In this document: piece after piece, positions 1-8,409 of the stretch | Numbering within the stretch: the first letter of the stretch is position 1 | Layout: each line of letters opens with the position of its first letter | Origin: Cerasibacillus terrae | GTDB taxonomy: Bacteria > Bacillota > Bacilli > Bacillales > Amphibacillaceae | Assembly: GCF_008039555.1 (NCBI RefSeq) | Contig: NZ_VDUW01000001.1 | Span: forward strand, 434,001-498,000 | Direction: 5' to 3' | DNA: 64,000 nucleotides | Translations under genes and position numbers: made by a program | The notes under the pieces: model-generated | The model's database searches: none | Told to the model about the DNA's origin: nothing | The model's input: the letters and a program-made list of their open reading frames with translations, nothing else

Positions 1-228
1 ACGAGGATCATAGTGATCCGTAAGCATTCCTTTTGTTTCTTCAATAGTTACATGATATAGTCCATTATCATCTAATATCTGTCTTGCAACCTGTGCACCT
101 GCCATCCTAGATGAGGTAGGTACTTTTGAGAATTTTTGGTATGTGCGTTTTACTTTTGATTGGGTCCATATTGGAATAATCATTAATAGAGCAAAATAAA
201 TGAGTAATCCACCTAAACTGTTAAACAT
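1..228 (-). CDS. YugP-type membrane zinc metallopeptidase, N-terminal part (partial)
   Basis: Only the first 76 codons are inside the window and the gene runs off the left edge. The visible protein starts with a hydrophobic segment (about residues 5-17, after MFNSLGG), followed by a basic linker. It ends in the string LTDHYDPR, which is typical of the YugP / neutral zinc metallopeptidase family (PF04298), where a short HYDP segment precedes the catalytic part. The HExxH zinc site would lie beyond the edge and cannot be checked. It follows the ypjA-ypjB pair on the same strand. In B. subtilis yugP lies elsewhere, so this position is a local difference. Family assignment is fairly sure; the substrate is unknown. 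Confidence 0.75.
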   Translation of the reverse strand, partial: MFNSLGGLLIYFALLMIIPIWTQSKVKRTYQKFSKVPTSSRMAGAQVARQILDDNGLYHVTIEETKGMLTDHYDPR

Positions 229-281
229 CTATTCAAACCTCCACGCTATGATATAGGTCAATTTTAGTCAAATCGAACAAA

Positions 282-533
282 TCAGTCAACTGTTTTGTCT
301 TCTTTTAACTTTTTTTTCTTTTTTTCACCCTTATATTTTCGCCAACTTACATAAGTTAGTGTAATAGCAATACAGCCACCCACAATAATTATCACCCAAT
401 AAAATGGTGTCATTGCTACATTTTTATGAACTAGCTCTTGATTTGGTTCAGCATAAACTACACTTCCTTGAACAACCATTATCCCTATGATACACAAAAA
501 GTTTTTTAACACTAATCTCGTAAGTTTTCTCAT
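282..533 (-). CDS. ypjB: Shortened YpjB-like sporulation protein
   Basis: The 83-residue protein has an N-terminal signal segment (residues about 8-27, ending VVYA) and a C-terminal membrane helix (about 48-68, PFYWVIIIVGG) followed by YVSWRKYKG and a lysine-rich tail. These two ends resemble YpjB, which in B. subtilis is about 260 residues, so roughly 180 central residues appear to be absent. The start is the internal ATG at 533, preceded by GGGGGA at good spacing; an ATG five codons upstream has no ribosome site. It sits directly downstream of ypjA, as ypjB does in B. subtilis. It may be a functional mini-protein or a decaying gene. The assignment rests on position and the C-terminal helix. 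Confidence 0.55.
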   Translation of the reverse strand: MRKLTRLVLKNFLCIIGIMVVQGSVVYAEPNQELVHKNVAMTPFYWVIIIVGGCIAITLTYVSWRKYKGEKKKKKLKEDKTVD

Positions 534-585
534 AGAGATCCCCCACATTCTTTTTATTTAATATATGTGAGGGAAGAATACTTTA

Positions 586-1170
586 TTACACCTTCAAGGC
601 CGCATGGTTATGTTTTTGCATTAATTTATATGCTATAAAAATTGATAACATACTTAACCAAAATGTAAAATACCCGATTTTATCCATGTAATCCGTTAAA
701 GAGGAATAAATTGGCATCATACCAAATACATAATCAATCACATCATTATGTAATGTCCAAATACTCGCAACTACAATATGTTTTAATTTAATTTTATAAA
801 ATGGTGCATATAATAATCCTTCTATGGCCATAGCACCATGTGAAAGAATTAACATATAACCCTGAGGGCTTAATGAACCTTCTATGATTAATGTAAAAAC
901 ATTCATTACGACAGCCCAAATACCATATTTAAACAATGTAATGATTGCTAATGCTTCTATGTAGGGTAAATTTCTTCCAAAAATAAAGAAGAGCAAAAAT
1001 ACTGTAAAAAACAAGCTGGCTGTCGGGCTATCTGGAACAAATAAATAAAAAATAGGTGGTGTATCGGCTAATTGGAAGCGATACCAGTAAAATCCATAAA
1101 TTGTACCTATCAAATTCGTAATAAATAGAAAGATAAGTACACGCCGATCTCTTAATAAATATCTTAACAA
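586..1170 (-). CDS. ypjA: YpjA, DUF1405 integral membrane protein
   Basis: The 194-residue protein has about five or six hydrophobic segments and matches YpjA (DUF1405), a membrane protein of unknown function found downstream of qcrC in Bacillaceae. Conserved-looking strings include FYWYRFQL near residue 28 and WTLHNDVIDY near residue 138. Translation starts at TTG (1170), preceded by AGGAGGG with seven bases of spacing; the nearby ATG at 1177 is out of frame. A strong terminator separates it from qcrC, so it is probably expressed by readthrough or from its own promoter. No function can be inferred beyond the membrane location. Confidence 0.8.
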   Translation of the reverse strand: MLRYLLRDRRVLIFLFITNLIGTIYGFYWYRFQLADTPPIFYLFVPDSPTASLFFTVFLLFFIFGRNLPYIEALAIITLFKYGIWAVVMNVFTLIIEGSLSPQGYMLILSHGAMAIEGLLYAPFYKIKLKHIVVASIWTLHNDVIDYVFGMMPIYSSLTDYMDKIGYFTFWLSMLSIFIAYKLMQKHNHAALKV

Positions 1171-1200
1171 AGTACATCCCTCCTGTTTATAGTATTTACT

Positions 1201-1245
1201 AAAAAAGCACCTTTACCAAAAATAATGGCAAAGGTGCTTTTTTTT
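1201..1245 (-). terminator. Terminator after qcrABC
   Basis: An inverted repeat (GCACCTTTACCA paired with TGGCAAAGGTGC) is flanked by A and T runs on both sides. It begins two bases after the qcrC stop codon and would end the qcrABC transcript on the minus strand; the flanking runs make it potentially bidirectional. Confidence 0.85.
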
Positions 1246-1247
1246 AA

Positions 1248-2027
1248 TTACTCACCAGCTTGTTCATTTACAGAAGTAATAAACTCAGCTAATTGTTGCA
1301 ATTCTTCATCTGTTCCTTGGAAAACATCGGCCGGCATATCACCAATACCATTAACAGAAATGTCAGCAATTTCCTCTGTTGTATGTTCTATTCCAATTAA
1401 TGGTGGTCCGGCAGCTCCATTTGTCAAATCATCTCCATGACAAGACATACAGCTGTTTTCATAAACTGCATAACCTGGATCAGATGTATCGATTTCTACT
1501 TCTGATGCAGGAATAGGTTTATTTGCCTCTGCACGAGCTTCCCAGTCTACAGCACCTGCAGAGTCATATGTTAACCAAATAGTAGCAACTAAAGCTAATA
1601 ACATTAAGCTAGTAGCAATTGGGCGTTTATTTGGTCTTCTCTCAGGTCCATTATCTAGGAATGGCGCTAATAAAAGTGCTCCAAATGCAAGCCCCGGAAT
1701 GACGATGACACCGAGTAAAATAAAGTCTTGACTCGCATATTTGTACTTCAATAATTCATATAAGAATAAAAAGTACCAGTCTGGTAATGGTATATAACCT
1801 GCAGTAGTTGGGTCAGCCATACCTTCTAATGGTGATGGATGTGTTAATACCAACGTGAGAAAACCTACTAGAAACACAGAGCCAGCTAACCATTCTTTTA
1901 ATAAAAAGTTTGGCCAAAATGCTTCCGTTCTACCAGGATATTCAGAATAGTCTTTCGGAACGGTTGATGTACTTTCGGCGTTTATACGTGAATCGCCGAC
2001 AAATTTCATTCCTTTACCCCTTTTCAC
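1248..2027 (-). CDS. qcrC: Menaquinol:cytochrome c reductase, cytochrome b/c subunit
   Basis: QcrC (259 residues) fuses a subunit IV-like membrane domain to a cytochrome c domain, and is the third component of the Bacillus bc complex that passes electrons from menaquinol to cytochrome c. The N-terminal part (about 1-150) carries three membrane helices and the conserved segment PLPDWYFLFLYELLKYKY. The C-terminal part carries a CMSCH heme c site at about residue 193 and a methionine-rich stretch (GDMPADVF) that may supply the axial ligand. The GTG start at 2027 has a GGAGGG site, and the following KRGKGMKFVGDSR matches the B. subtilis N-terminus. Cytochrome maturation would depend on resABC in this same window. 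Confidence 0.96.
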   Translation of the reverse strand: MKRGKGMKFVGDSRINAESTSTVPKDYSEYPGRTEAFWPNFLLKEWLAGSVFLVGFLTLVLTHPSPLEGMADPTTAGYIPLPDWYFLFLYELLKYKYASQDFILLGVIVIPGLAFGALLLAPFLDNGPERRPNKRPIATSLMLLALVATIWLTYDSAGAVDWEARAEANKPIPASEVEIDTSDPGYAVYENSCMSCHGDDLTNGAAGPPLIGIEHTTEEIADISVNGIGDMPADVFQGTDEELQQLAEFITSVNEQAGE

Positions 2028-2042
2028 AGCTTATCCCTCCTC

Positions 2043-2717
2043 TTATAGTGGACCAGAAATACCTTGTCTACGTATTAAAATAAAGTGTACTGCTAGTAAT
2101 GCAAACAATGCTCCAGGCAAGAAAAATACATGGATAGCAAAGAATCTTGTTAGAGTTTGCGCACCAATAATTTCAGGGTGACCACCTAATAGTGTAATGA
2201 GCCAGTCACCAATTAATGGAACTTGACCAGCAATGTTTAAACCAACTTCTGTTGCGAAGTAAGCTTTGTTATCCCATGGTAATAAATATCCAGTGAAACC
2301 TAAACCAAGCATGACAAAGAATAATAGTACTCCAACCATCCAGTTTAGTTCACGTGGTTTTTTATATGCTCCTTGGAAAAACACTCGAAGTGTATGTAAT
2401 AATAACATGACGATTACTACACTGGCGCCCCAGTGGTGCATTCCTCGTACAATTTGACCATGTGCTACCTGTGTTTGCAGATAGTAAACGGATTTCCAAG
2501 CGTTTTCAATATCTGGAACATAATACATCGTTAAAAACATACCAGATAAGATTTGAATAACAACAACAAAGAATGTCAATCCACCAAAACAGTAAACAAA
2601 AGCAGAAAAATGATGTGCTGGGTTTACATGCTCTGGTACTTCATGGTCTGCGATATCCCGCCATATCGGCGTAATATCTATACGCTCATCAATCCAATCA
2701 TACATTTTTTGTAACAT
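2043..2717 (-). CDS. qcrB: Menaquinol:cytochrome c reductase, cytochrome b6 subunit
   Basis: QcrB is a 224-residue cytochrome b6-type protein with four membrane helices that binds the b hemes and forms the quinol sites of the bc complex. The length equals the B. subtilis protein. Histidine-containing segments RGMHHWGASVV (about residue 92) and FFAIHVFFLPG (about 192) supply the bis-histidine heme ligands. Segment VYCFGGLTFF contains the conserved cysteine that binds the extra covalent heme in b6-type subunits (family knowledge). The gene lies between qcrA and qcrC with gaps of 6 and 15 bases, so the three are one operon. Confidence 0.97.
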   Translation of the reverse strand: MLQKMYDWIDERIDITPIWRDIADHEVPEHVNPAHHFSAFVYCFGGLTFFVVVIQILSGMFLTMYYVPDIENAWKSVYYLQTQVAHGQIVRGMHHWGASVVIVMLLLHTLRVFFQGAYKKPRELNWMVGVLLFFVMLGLGFTGYLLPWDNKAYFATEVGLNIAGQVPLIGDWLITLLGGHPEIIGAQTLTRFFAIHVFFLPGALFALLAVHFILIRRQGISGPL

Positions 2718-2723
2718 ATACTA

Positions 2724-3236
2724 TTACGCCTCCCCTCTTGGATATGCTTTTCCGAGAAACAGCATTCCATCTTCAACTTTATGCTCATATTCATGTAACG
2801 GCTCTGTTGGTGGTGTTCCTTCAATATTCGTACCATCTTTTGTAAAGCGTCCGTCATGACATGGACAATAGAATTGATCTGGATGACTTTCGCTTCCTTC
2901 CCATGAAACCATACAACCTAGATGTGTACATTTTGGGGAAAGAGCCACTATTTCATCCTTATCGTCTTTAAATACGAATGCTTTTTGAGTAACATCTGAT
3001 TTGTACCAAGCATCTACTTGTTCAATTTCCCATTCAACTGGTTGAGGATCTTTTGTAATGTCATCAACAGCTAGACCAACATTTGCGTAGTCCCCATCAC
3101 CGGATGGTTGCAGCACAGGGTCAATTGCCATACGTAAAGGTGACATTAATAATCCTGCTGCCATAAATCCACCTACACCAGTTAGCGTGTAATTTAAAAA
3201 CTGTCTACGGGTTACTTGTTTCTTTTTATCACTCAT
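2724..3236 (-). CDS. qcrA: Menaquinol:cytochrome c reductase, Rieske iron-sulfur subunit
   Basis: QcrA is the Rieske protein of the bc complex (170 residues). A twin-arginine-type leader (KKQVTRRQFLNYTLTGVGG) precedes the N-terminal membrane anchor. The 2Fe-2S ligands are visible as CTHLGC (about residue 103) and CPCHDG (about 124). It is the first gene of qcrABC and is preceded by a good sigma-A-type promoter. The double arginine suggests Tat-dependent export after cluster insertion, as is known for Rieske proteins. Confidence 0.97.
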   Translation of the reverse strand: MSDKKKQVTRRQFLNYTLTGVGGFMAAGLLMSPLRMAIDPVLQPSGDGDYANVGLAVDDITKDPQPVEWEIEQVDAWYKSDVTQKAFVFKDDKDEIVALSPKCTHLGCMVSWEGSESHPDQFYCPCHDGRFTKDGTNIEGTPPTEPLHEYEHKVEDGMLFLGKAYPRGEA

Positions 3237-3305
3237 GAATTTCCCCCCTCTTTTACTTTGATGTCACGGACATAATATATTCAATCAGATTACTAGGACA
3301 TTACC

Positions 3306-3334
3306 ATGATAGCGTAAACTTAGGACAGGGTCAA
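3306..3334 (-). promoter_or_regulatory. Sigma-A-type promoter of qcrABC
   Basis: On the minus strand TTGACC and TATCAT are separated by exactly 17 bases, about 70 bases upstream of the qcrA start. This close match to the vegetative consensus fits a housekeeping respiratory operon. It has not been tested experimentally here. Confidence 0.6.
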
Positions 3335-3391
3335 TCAATATCTAACAAATGTCAAAAAGTTGTTCTTTCTTTTTAAAAAACGAAAAACTAT

Positions 3392-3850
3392 CTACCAATA
3401 AGAACGAATTAATTCACTTACTTGTAAAACATTTTCATGAATCCACTTTTTAAATTCCTTTGATTGTATTTCTTCGACCTGAGTAACAGGTAACCAAATT
3501 AAATTACCAGGTAAATTAATTTCATGTTTTTTCCAAGTCATATCGAAAGTAGGGAAAAAGAGATGTTCAAATGGTTGTTCTTGAATATCCGTTACCCAAG
3601 TCTTCATTCTCTCGATTTCTTTTTCTTTATCAGCTGAACGAACATATGTATATGAAGGTATACGCATGGTCCTACCAGATAATTCTTTTTCCAATTCATT
3701 TGAAAAGATAGTTAATATTTCATTTTCATAGCTCGTTTGTGCGATTTTTTCATCTTTTGTAAGATGAAAGGGTTGTAATGGCATAATAATTGTATCGATA
3801 TATTCCTTGGCTTGTACATATTTTTTAATGTCATCTTGTTGCCACTGCAT
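3392..3850 (-). CDS. ypiF: YpiF, DUF2487 family protein
   Basis: This 152-residue soluble protein matches YpiF (DUF2487), which always sits between ypiB and qcrA in Bacillaceae. Recognisable parts are the N-terminal segment after MQWQQDDIKKYV, with the phrase YIDTIIMPLQPF, and a tryptophan-ending C-terminus (SELIRSYW). The start is set at the second ATG, eight bases after GGAG; an earlier in-frame ATG overlaps the ribosome site too closely. The function is unknown. Confidence 0.8.
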   Translation of the reverse strand: MQWQQDDIKKYVQAKEYIDTIIMPLQPFHLTKDEKIAQTSYENEILTIFSNELEKELSGRTMRIPSYTYVRSADKEKEIERMKTWVTDIQEQPFEHLFFPTFDMTWKKHEINLPGNLIWLPVTQVEEIQSKEFKKWIHENVLQVSELIRSYW

Positions 3851-3991
3851 TGCATTCACTCCTTTTTTAGGTCGTTTCCTAAATTATTATTGCATAAATT
3901 TCCTCACAAGAGGTGTATGTGGCATCAATTCATACGAAAAAAGCCATTTTCTAAATAAAATAAGTTTCTATATGTAATCATAGCTTGAATC

Positions 3992-4034
3992 ATAAAAAAA
4001 AATCAACCTTTAATTAAGTGGAGGTTGATTTTTT
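3992..4034 (-). terminator. Terminator overlapping the ypiB stop
   Basis: AAATCAACCT and AGGTTGATTT form the stem, with an A run before and a T run after it. The left arm is part of the last ypiB codons, so the hairpin starts before the stop codon. Confidence 0.8.
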
Positions 4035-4576
4035 TTATATTCAAGTTCTTTTAGCTTATTAGAAAGCCTTAAAAACTCCATTTTATTTCCAGCGTCTAAA
4101 GCGGCATCAATCTTATGGTTTAATTGCTTTTTCTGATATAAATAAAGAGTTTGTTCTAATAGTTGTGATGCTGCCTTCTTATCATCTTCTGATATATAGT
4201 AATCTTCAGGTATAAAAGGGTTTTCTTCTAAAACGGATGCATACATCAGATCATCTTTTGCATGTTTAAAATGAAGTTCAATATAAAGGGCTTCATCACG
4301 ATTCATTCGTAAATCATGGAAGGATTTTTCAGCGTTTGTTGTAACAATATGACGTTTATAAAAGCGAAAAGGTACCTTTTCTGAACAAACAGTTGATATC
4401 ACCATACTCCTCGGACAAAATCTCGCTTCTCTAACAAAATGAATGTTCTTCAGGATAGAATCATGATTTAATAAATAATTTAAAATCCATACACTTTCCC
4501 GTTTTTTTAGTTGAAAATTCTTTAGAAACCATGCAATGAATTTCTTTTTATCCCTAATCGGTATAGGTGTTTTCAT
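4010..4576 (-). CDS. ypiB: YpiB, UPF0302 family protein
   Basis: The 188-residue protein matches the UPF0302 family member YpiB, with the usual two-part layout. The N-terminal domain contains KFIAWFLKNFQLKKRE and VREARFCPRS. A C-terminal helix pair (HKIDAALDAGNKMEFLRLSNKL) resembles an IDEAL-type intrinsically flexible motif. Function is not established. It lies downstream of ypiA with a 40-base gap, and the two are probably co-transcribed. The ATG start has a rather distant AAGGAAGG site; no better in-frame start exists before a stop codon. Confidence 0.85.
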   Translation of the reverse strand: MKTPIPIRDKKKFIAWFLKNFQLKKRESVWILNYLLNHDSILKNIHFVREARFCPRSMVISTVCSEKVPFRFYKRHIVTTNAEKSFHDLRMNRDEALYIELHFKHAKDDLMYASVLEENPFIPEDYYISEDDKKAASQLLEQTLYLYQKKQLNHKIDAALDAGNKMEFLRLSNKLKELEYKKNQPPLN

Positions 4577-4616
4577 ATATGAGTCTTGTCACCTTCCTTA
4601 TAAACACTTATCCCTA

Positions 4617-5861
4617 CTACATATCCAATAATCTTTCTTTATATGCCACAATTTCAAAGTCATCAGGTATAAGCGTCAGGTATTTGGTAAAAATATCAAT
4701 TGCTTCGGTATTCCTCCCTTCTTCCATTAGAAAATATCCATATTCCTTTAAAAAATCACTATCGTCTTTCATATTAGTATATGCATCTTGGAAGTATTTT
4801 AATGCATCATCAAACTGCTCTAATTCACGATATGCTCTTGCTAATTCCCAATCATATAAGGGATCTTCAGATTTTGTTTCTTTGATAGAGGTCAATAAAT
4901 CAACAACAAACTCGGGCTTTTCTTTTTCTTTAAAAAGTTTCACCAAAGAAAGGATAGCATGTTTATAATCCGGATCAAGAGAAATAGCTTGTCTAAACAT
5001 TGCTTCGCTCTTAGCTAAATCATTTAATTTTTGAGCAAGTATTCCAGTATAGTAATAAAGTTCTTTATTAAATTCATCATACGAAATACCTTTCATTGCC
5101 GTTTCATATGCTTCTTGAATCATTCCTTTTTCTTCATAAGCTTGAGCAAGCAACTTATATGAGGAATGGTAATAAGGATCTTTCATAAGCAATTCTTTCC
5201 AAACAGAGATTGCAATATCTAATCGATCTGCGTAATATGCTGTCAAACCATATTTAAACTGAGTATCTGTATTGGGTTTTTCGATAGCTTGAAAGTTTTG
5301 AATGGCTTCTTCATACTTTCCAATTGAAGCAAAGCAATTTGCTAATCTTTCTCTTGTCGATACACCATTTATATCTACGCTTACTTTTTCATAATACAAA
5401 ATTGCTCGGTTGAACTCGCCTACTGAATACAATAACTCACCAAGAGCAAAGTCAATTATTTCTTCCTCAGGCGCTAATCGTTTTGCTTGAAGTAGTTTCT
5501 GTTCAGCTACTTCAAATAACCCTTGAGCTTCGTATAAATCTGCTAATTGGATTAATGCAGGCAAATATGCTTCATCATTCTCATTAATTTGCAATAGTAA
5601 TTCCATTGCCTCCCTATCATTTTCATCCTCTGTGTAAATCTCAGCCAACATGAGTTTTAGTTCGCTATCTTCAGGATCTATTTTACGTAAATCATGTAAA
5701 ATGGCCATTGCTTCATCTAAGAATCCCCATTGCATGAAGAAATCAGCACATATCCGCTTTTCTTCATCATTTAATTCAGATAAATGAGATTTAATAAGAT
5801 GAATTGCTTCCTTTGCATGATTTTTTTCTAGTAGTTGTGTTGCTTGTAATATGATATCCAT
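4617..5861 (-). CDS. ypiA: YpiA, tetratricopeptide-repeat protein
   Basis: The 414-residue soluble protein consists almost entirely of TPR units of about 34 residues. Repeated patterns of the type YYxxGxxxxxxxxxxxAxxxFxxAIxLDP are clear, for example around residues 285-300 (AMFRQAISLDPDY). It therefore probably acts as a protein-protein interaction scaffold; the partner is unknown. A GGAG site lies eight bases from the ATG. In B. subtilis ypiA follows aroE of the aro/trp supraoperon. Here those genes are missing and cheR is the next gene upstream. Confidence 0.88.
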   Translation of the reverse strand: MDIILQATQLLEKNHAKEAIHLIKSHLSELNDEEKRICADFFMQWGFLDEAMAILHDLRKIDPEDSELKLMLAEIYTEDENDREAMELLLQINENDEAYLPALIQLADLYEAQGLFEVAEQKLLQAKRLAPEEEIIDFALGELLYSVGEFNRAILYYEKVSVDINGVSTRERLANCFASIGKYEEAIQNFQAIEKPNTDTQFKYGLTAYYADRLDIAISVWKELLMKDPYYHSSYKLLAQAYEEKGMIQEAYETAMKGISYDEFNKELYYYTGILAQKLNDLAKSEAMFRQAISLDPDYKHAILSLVKLFKEKEKPEFVVDLLTSIKETKSEDPLYDWELARAYRELEQFDDALKYFQDAYTNMKDDSDFLKEYGYFLMEEGRNTEAIDIFTKYLTLIPDDFEIVAYKERLLDM

Positions 5862-5940
5862 AAATTTTCTCCTTTCTAATTCTATTCGTTTTCCTCGTCC
5901 ATAGGTTTTGGTTTTCTATGTAATGATTCATTCATTTCTA

Positions 5941-5990
5941 TAAAGTGAAACTTCAATCAGTTGGGGTCTTACAGCCAATCAACTTATGAT
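5941..5990 (+). repeat. Internally deleted copy of a dispersed repeat
   Basis: This stretch starts with TAAAGTGAAACTTCAATCAG and jumps straight to GGTCTTACAGCCA. These are the head and the tail of the longer repeat at 44955-45108, so about 100 inner bases are missing. It sits between ypiA and cheR, where B. subtilis carries the aro/trp supraoperon. Confidence 0.7.
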
Positions 5991-6027
5991 AAAAATACTC
6001 TTACCTTTATGTAATAGATAAGAGTGT
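5991..6027 (-). terminator. Terminator of cheR
   Basis: On the minus strand ACTCTTATC and GGTAAGAGT form a stem followed by ATTTTT, just after the cheR stop codon. Confidence 0.75.
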
Positions 6028-6033
6028 TTATCT

Positions 6034-6804
6034 TTATGATTTTTGATAGAAGAAAGTATCATATAAATGCAATCCATAATAATTAGGGTTAAATATTTGT
6101 TCTGTACTACCAACGAATAAGAAACCATTTTTTTGTAGCGATTTACCAAACTTCATATATATGCTTTCTTTTGCATCATCTGTAAAATAAATCAGCACAT
6201 TTCGACAAAGAATAAGATCAATATTGGGTGGATAAGGATCTGCTAGTAGGTTATGTTTTTTGAAAGTAATATTCGCTTTTATTGATGGATCTACTTTATA
6301 TAAATGATGTTCAGGCTTAAAATATTTCCGTTTTAATATATCCTGTATTTCCTTTAAAGATTGCTCTTTATATATACCTTGCTTTGCTTTTCCCAAAATA
6401 TTTTCATCAATATCTGTCGCTAAAATTTTTATATCGATTTTGGGAAAGTATTCTTTAAATAAAATGGCAATACTATAAGGCTCTTCTCCAGTAGAACATG
6501 CTGCGCTCCAAATCGATAACTTTTGTTTGTTTTTAATAAGTGAAGGAATGATTGATTTTCGTAAAACATCCCATCGTTTTGGATTCCGAAAAAATTCTGA
6601 TACATTAATTGTAATTCGATCTGTAAATTCATGCAGTAATTGTTCATCCTGATTTAAAGCGTGGAAATAAGTTGAAAAATCACTGAAGCCATGTTTATTT
6701 CTAAGGGAAGTGAGTCTCCGTTTCATTTGCGCTTCTTTATATAAAGATAAATCAATACCAAGTTTTGAATAAATTCGTGAAATAAATGAATGATAATCTG
6801 GCAT
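6034..6804 (-). CDS. cheR: Chemotaxis protein methyltransferase CheR
   Basis: CheR (256 residues) methylates glutamates on chemoreceptors using S-adenosylmethionine. The N-terminal helical domain (1-70) precedes a SAM-binding methyltransferase domain. The SAM loop WSAACSTGEEPYSIA starts near residue 99, the acidic binding segment ILATDIDEN near 131, and LILCRNVLIYF near 197, all typical. It stands alone with its own terminator, and the neighbouring aro genes of B. subtilis are absent. No RNA-binding or TPR extension is present, so it is the simple one-domain-pair form. Confidence 0.95.
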   Translation of the reverse strand: MPDYHSFISRIYSKLGIDLSLYKEAQMKRRLTSLRNKHGFSDFSTYFHALNQDEQLLHEFTDRITINVSEFFRNPKRWDVLRKSIIPSLIKNKQKLSIWSAACSTGEEPYSIAILFKEYFPKIDIKILATDIDENILGKAKQGIYKEQSLKEIQDILKRKYFKPEHHLYKVDPSIKANITFKKHNLLADPYPPNIDLILCRNVLIYFTDDAKESIYMKFGKSLQKNGFLFVGSTEQIFNPNYYGLHLYDTFFYQKS

Positions 6805-6835
6805 TTCATTAACCTCTTTTATATGTATTTCTCCT

Positions 6836-6866
6836 TGATAAAAAGCCCCCGTAACAGCGGAGGCCT
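6836..6866 (-). terminator. Terminator of ndk
   Basis: On the minus strand GCCTCCG and CGGGGGC (one mismatch) form a short GC-rich stem followed by TTTTT, seven bases beyond the ndk stop codon. Confidence 0.75.
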
Positions 6867-6872
6867 ACATAT

Positions 6873-7319
6873 TTAGTAAATCCATGTACTATCTTGTTTT
6901 GTGTAAGTAACCAGTTCATCTTGATTAAAGAAAAGGTTAATTTCTCTTTCAGCACTTTCTGGAGAATCTGACCCATGAATAACGTTTTTACCGATAGTTA
7001 AACCAAAGTCACCACGGATTGTTCCAGGTAGAGCTTCCTTAGGATCTGTTTCTCCCATCATTGTGCGTCCAGTTTTGATTACATCTTCCCCTTCCCATAC
7101 CATTGCAAATACAGGACCAGATGTAATAAATTCAACTAATTCTCCGAAAAATGGGCGCTCTTTATGTTCTCCATAGTGTTTTTCAGCTAAGCTGTCGGAA
7201 ATTTGCATTAGTTTTGCTCCAACTAATTTAAATCCTTTTGCTTCAAATTTTTCAACAATATTTCCAATTAGATTGCGTTGTACACCATCTGGTTTAATCA
7301 TTAGAAAAGTTTTTTCCAT
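6873..7319 (-). CDS. ndk: Nucleoside diphosphate kinase
   Basis: Ndk (148 residues) transfers the terminal phosphate of ATP to nucleoside diphosphates through a phosphohistidine. The catalytic histidine is in the characteristic segment [12 protein letters not shown] near residue 115, and the N-terminal [15 protein letters not shown] is diagnostic. The start is the ATG at 7319 with AGAGGTG upstream; the GTG three codons earlier overlaps that site and was not used. The length is the usual one. It lies downstream of hepT, as in B. subtilis. Confidence 0.97.
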   Translation of the reverse strand: MEKTFLMIKPDGVQRNLIGNIVEKFEAKGFKLVGAKLMQISDSLAEKHYGEHKERPFFGELVEFITSGPVFAMVWEGEDVIKTGRTMMGETDPKEALPGTIRGDFGLTIGKNVIHGSDSPESAEREINLFFNQDELVTYTKQDSTWIY

Positions 7320-7398
7320 ATTTAACACCTCTGTTTTTATTATAATTCATGTAACCGATAAAATTTTACCAAACTTCCAATAAATATACAAATATAGA

Positions 7399-8409
7399 TT
7401 AAGAACGTCTTTTTCCGATATAGTGTGCAATATTTTCTAAAGTACGTTTTGAAGTCGATTCAGGAATATCCTGAATAATGTTTAATGCTTTATTTAAATA
7501 AAGTTCACTTACATAGTAAGAAGCTTCGATTGCACCTAAATCTTTTATCTTTTCAATATAATAATCCATATTATTAAGAGTGATTTTATCCTTATCTTCA
7601 AACAGGTTTTTTAATTGTTTTTTAAATGTTTCATCTCGCATTGCAAACAGTACTGGTAAGGTAATATTCCCCTGACAAAGATCATTTCCTGCAGGTTTTC
7701 CGAGTTCCTTTGGTGTAGAGGTAAAGTCCAGGATATCATCAATAATTTGATAAGACATCCCAATGTAGTACCCATACTTGTATAATTTGCGAACTTCTGA
7801 TTGGTTCAATCCTGCTGAAAGAGCACCAAGCTGACAACTTGTCGCAATTAGTAGTGCTGTTTTCCGTTTAATTCGCCTTAAATAAGTACGTAAATTTTGA
7901 TTCCAGTCATACTTATATTTCATTTGTTCAATTTCGCCGATACAAACTTCGACTAAGGCTTTTGATAGAGAGTTATGAATTGCTGGGTCTTTTATACTTG
8001 TGATGCTTTCAAGTGCTCTAGCTAACATATAATCTCCGGTATACATAGCTACACGATTATCATATTGATGTTTGATTGTGGGATGTCCTCTTCTTAATTC
8101 AGCATCATCTATTACATCATCATGTACTAGTGTAGCCATATGAATTAATTCTAATGAAACGGCAATTGTTTTAATTTGTTCCACATTAAAATGGCCAAGC
8201 TTCCCTGTTAACAAAACAAATACAGGACGAATTCGCTTTCCTCCTGCTTTTAATAATTGTGTTGATGCAGTTCTTAATACAGGATGTTCCGCCTGAATAA
8301 CTGTCCCTAAAGCCTTTTCTATTATGTGAAGTTCTTTTTTTAAATAACTATATGTTTTGGCTAATTTCATGCGATTCACCTTTTGTGATTTTTGAGGTAA
8401 ATTACTCAT
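7399..8409 (-). CDS. hepT: Heptaprenyl diphosphate synthase component II
   Basis: HepT (336 residues) is the catalytic subunit of heptaprenyl diphosphate synthase, which makes the C35 side chain of menaquinone-7. Both aspartate-rich motifs are present: [13 protein letters not shown] near residue 117 and IIDDILDF near 232. The [12 protein letters not shown] substrate segment is also present. The start codon overlaps the menG stop (ATGA), which implies translational coupling in hepS-menG-hepT. It needs HepS for activity in B. subtilis (family knowledge). Confidence 0.95.
   Translation of the reverse strand: MSNLPQKSQKVNRMKLAKTYSYLKKELHIIEKALGTVIQAEHPVLRTASTQLLKAGGKRIRPVFVLLTGKLGHFNVEQIKTIAVSLELIHMATLVHDDVIDDAELRRGHPTIKHQYDNRVAMYTGDYMLARALESITSIKDPAIHNSLSKALVEVCIGEIEQMKYKYDWNQNLRTYLRRIKRKTALLIATSCQLGALSAGLNQSEVRKLYKYGYYIGMSYQIIDDILDFTSTPKELGKPAGNDLCQGNITLPVLFAMRDETFKKQLKNLFEDKDKITLNNMDYYIEKIKDLGAIEASYYVSELYLNKALNIIQDIPESTSKRTLENIAHYIGKRRS

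Noticed and set aside
1225..1440. Plus-strand open frame antisense to qcrC
   Set aside because: It is wholly inside the qcrC gene in an antisense frame, and nothing supports translation.
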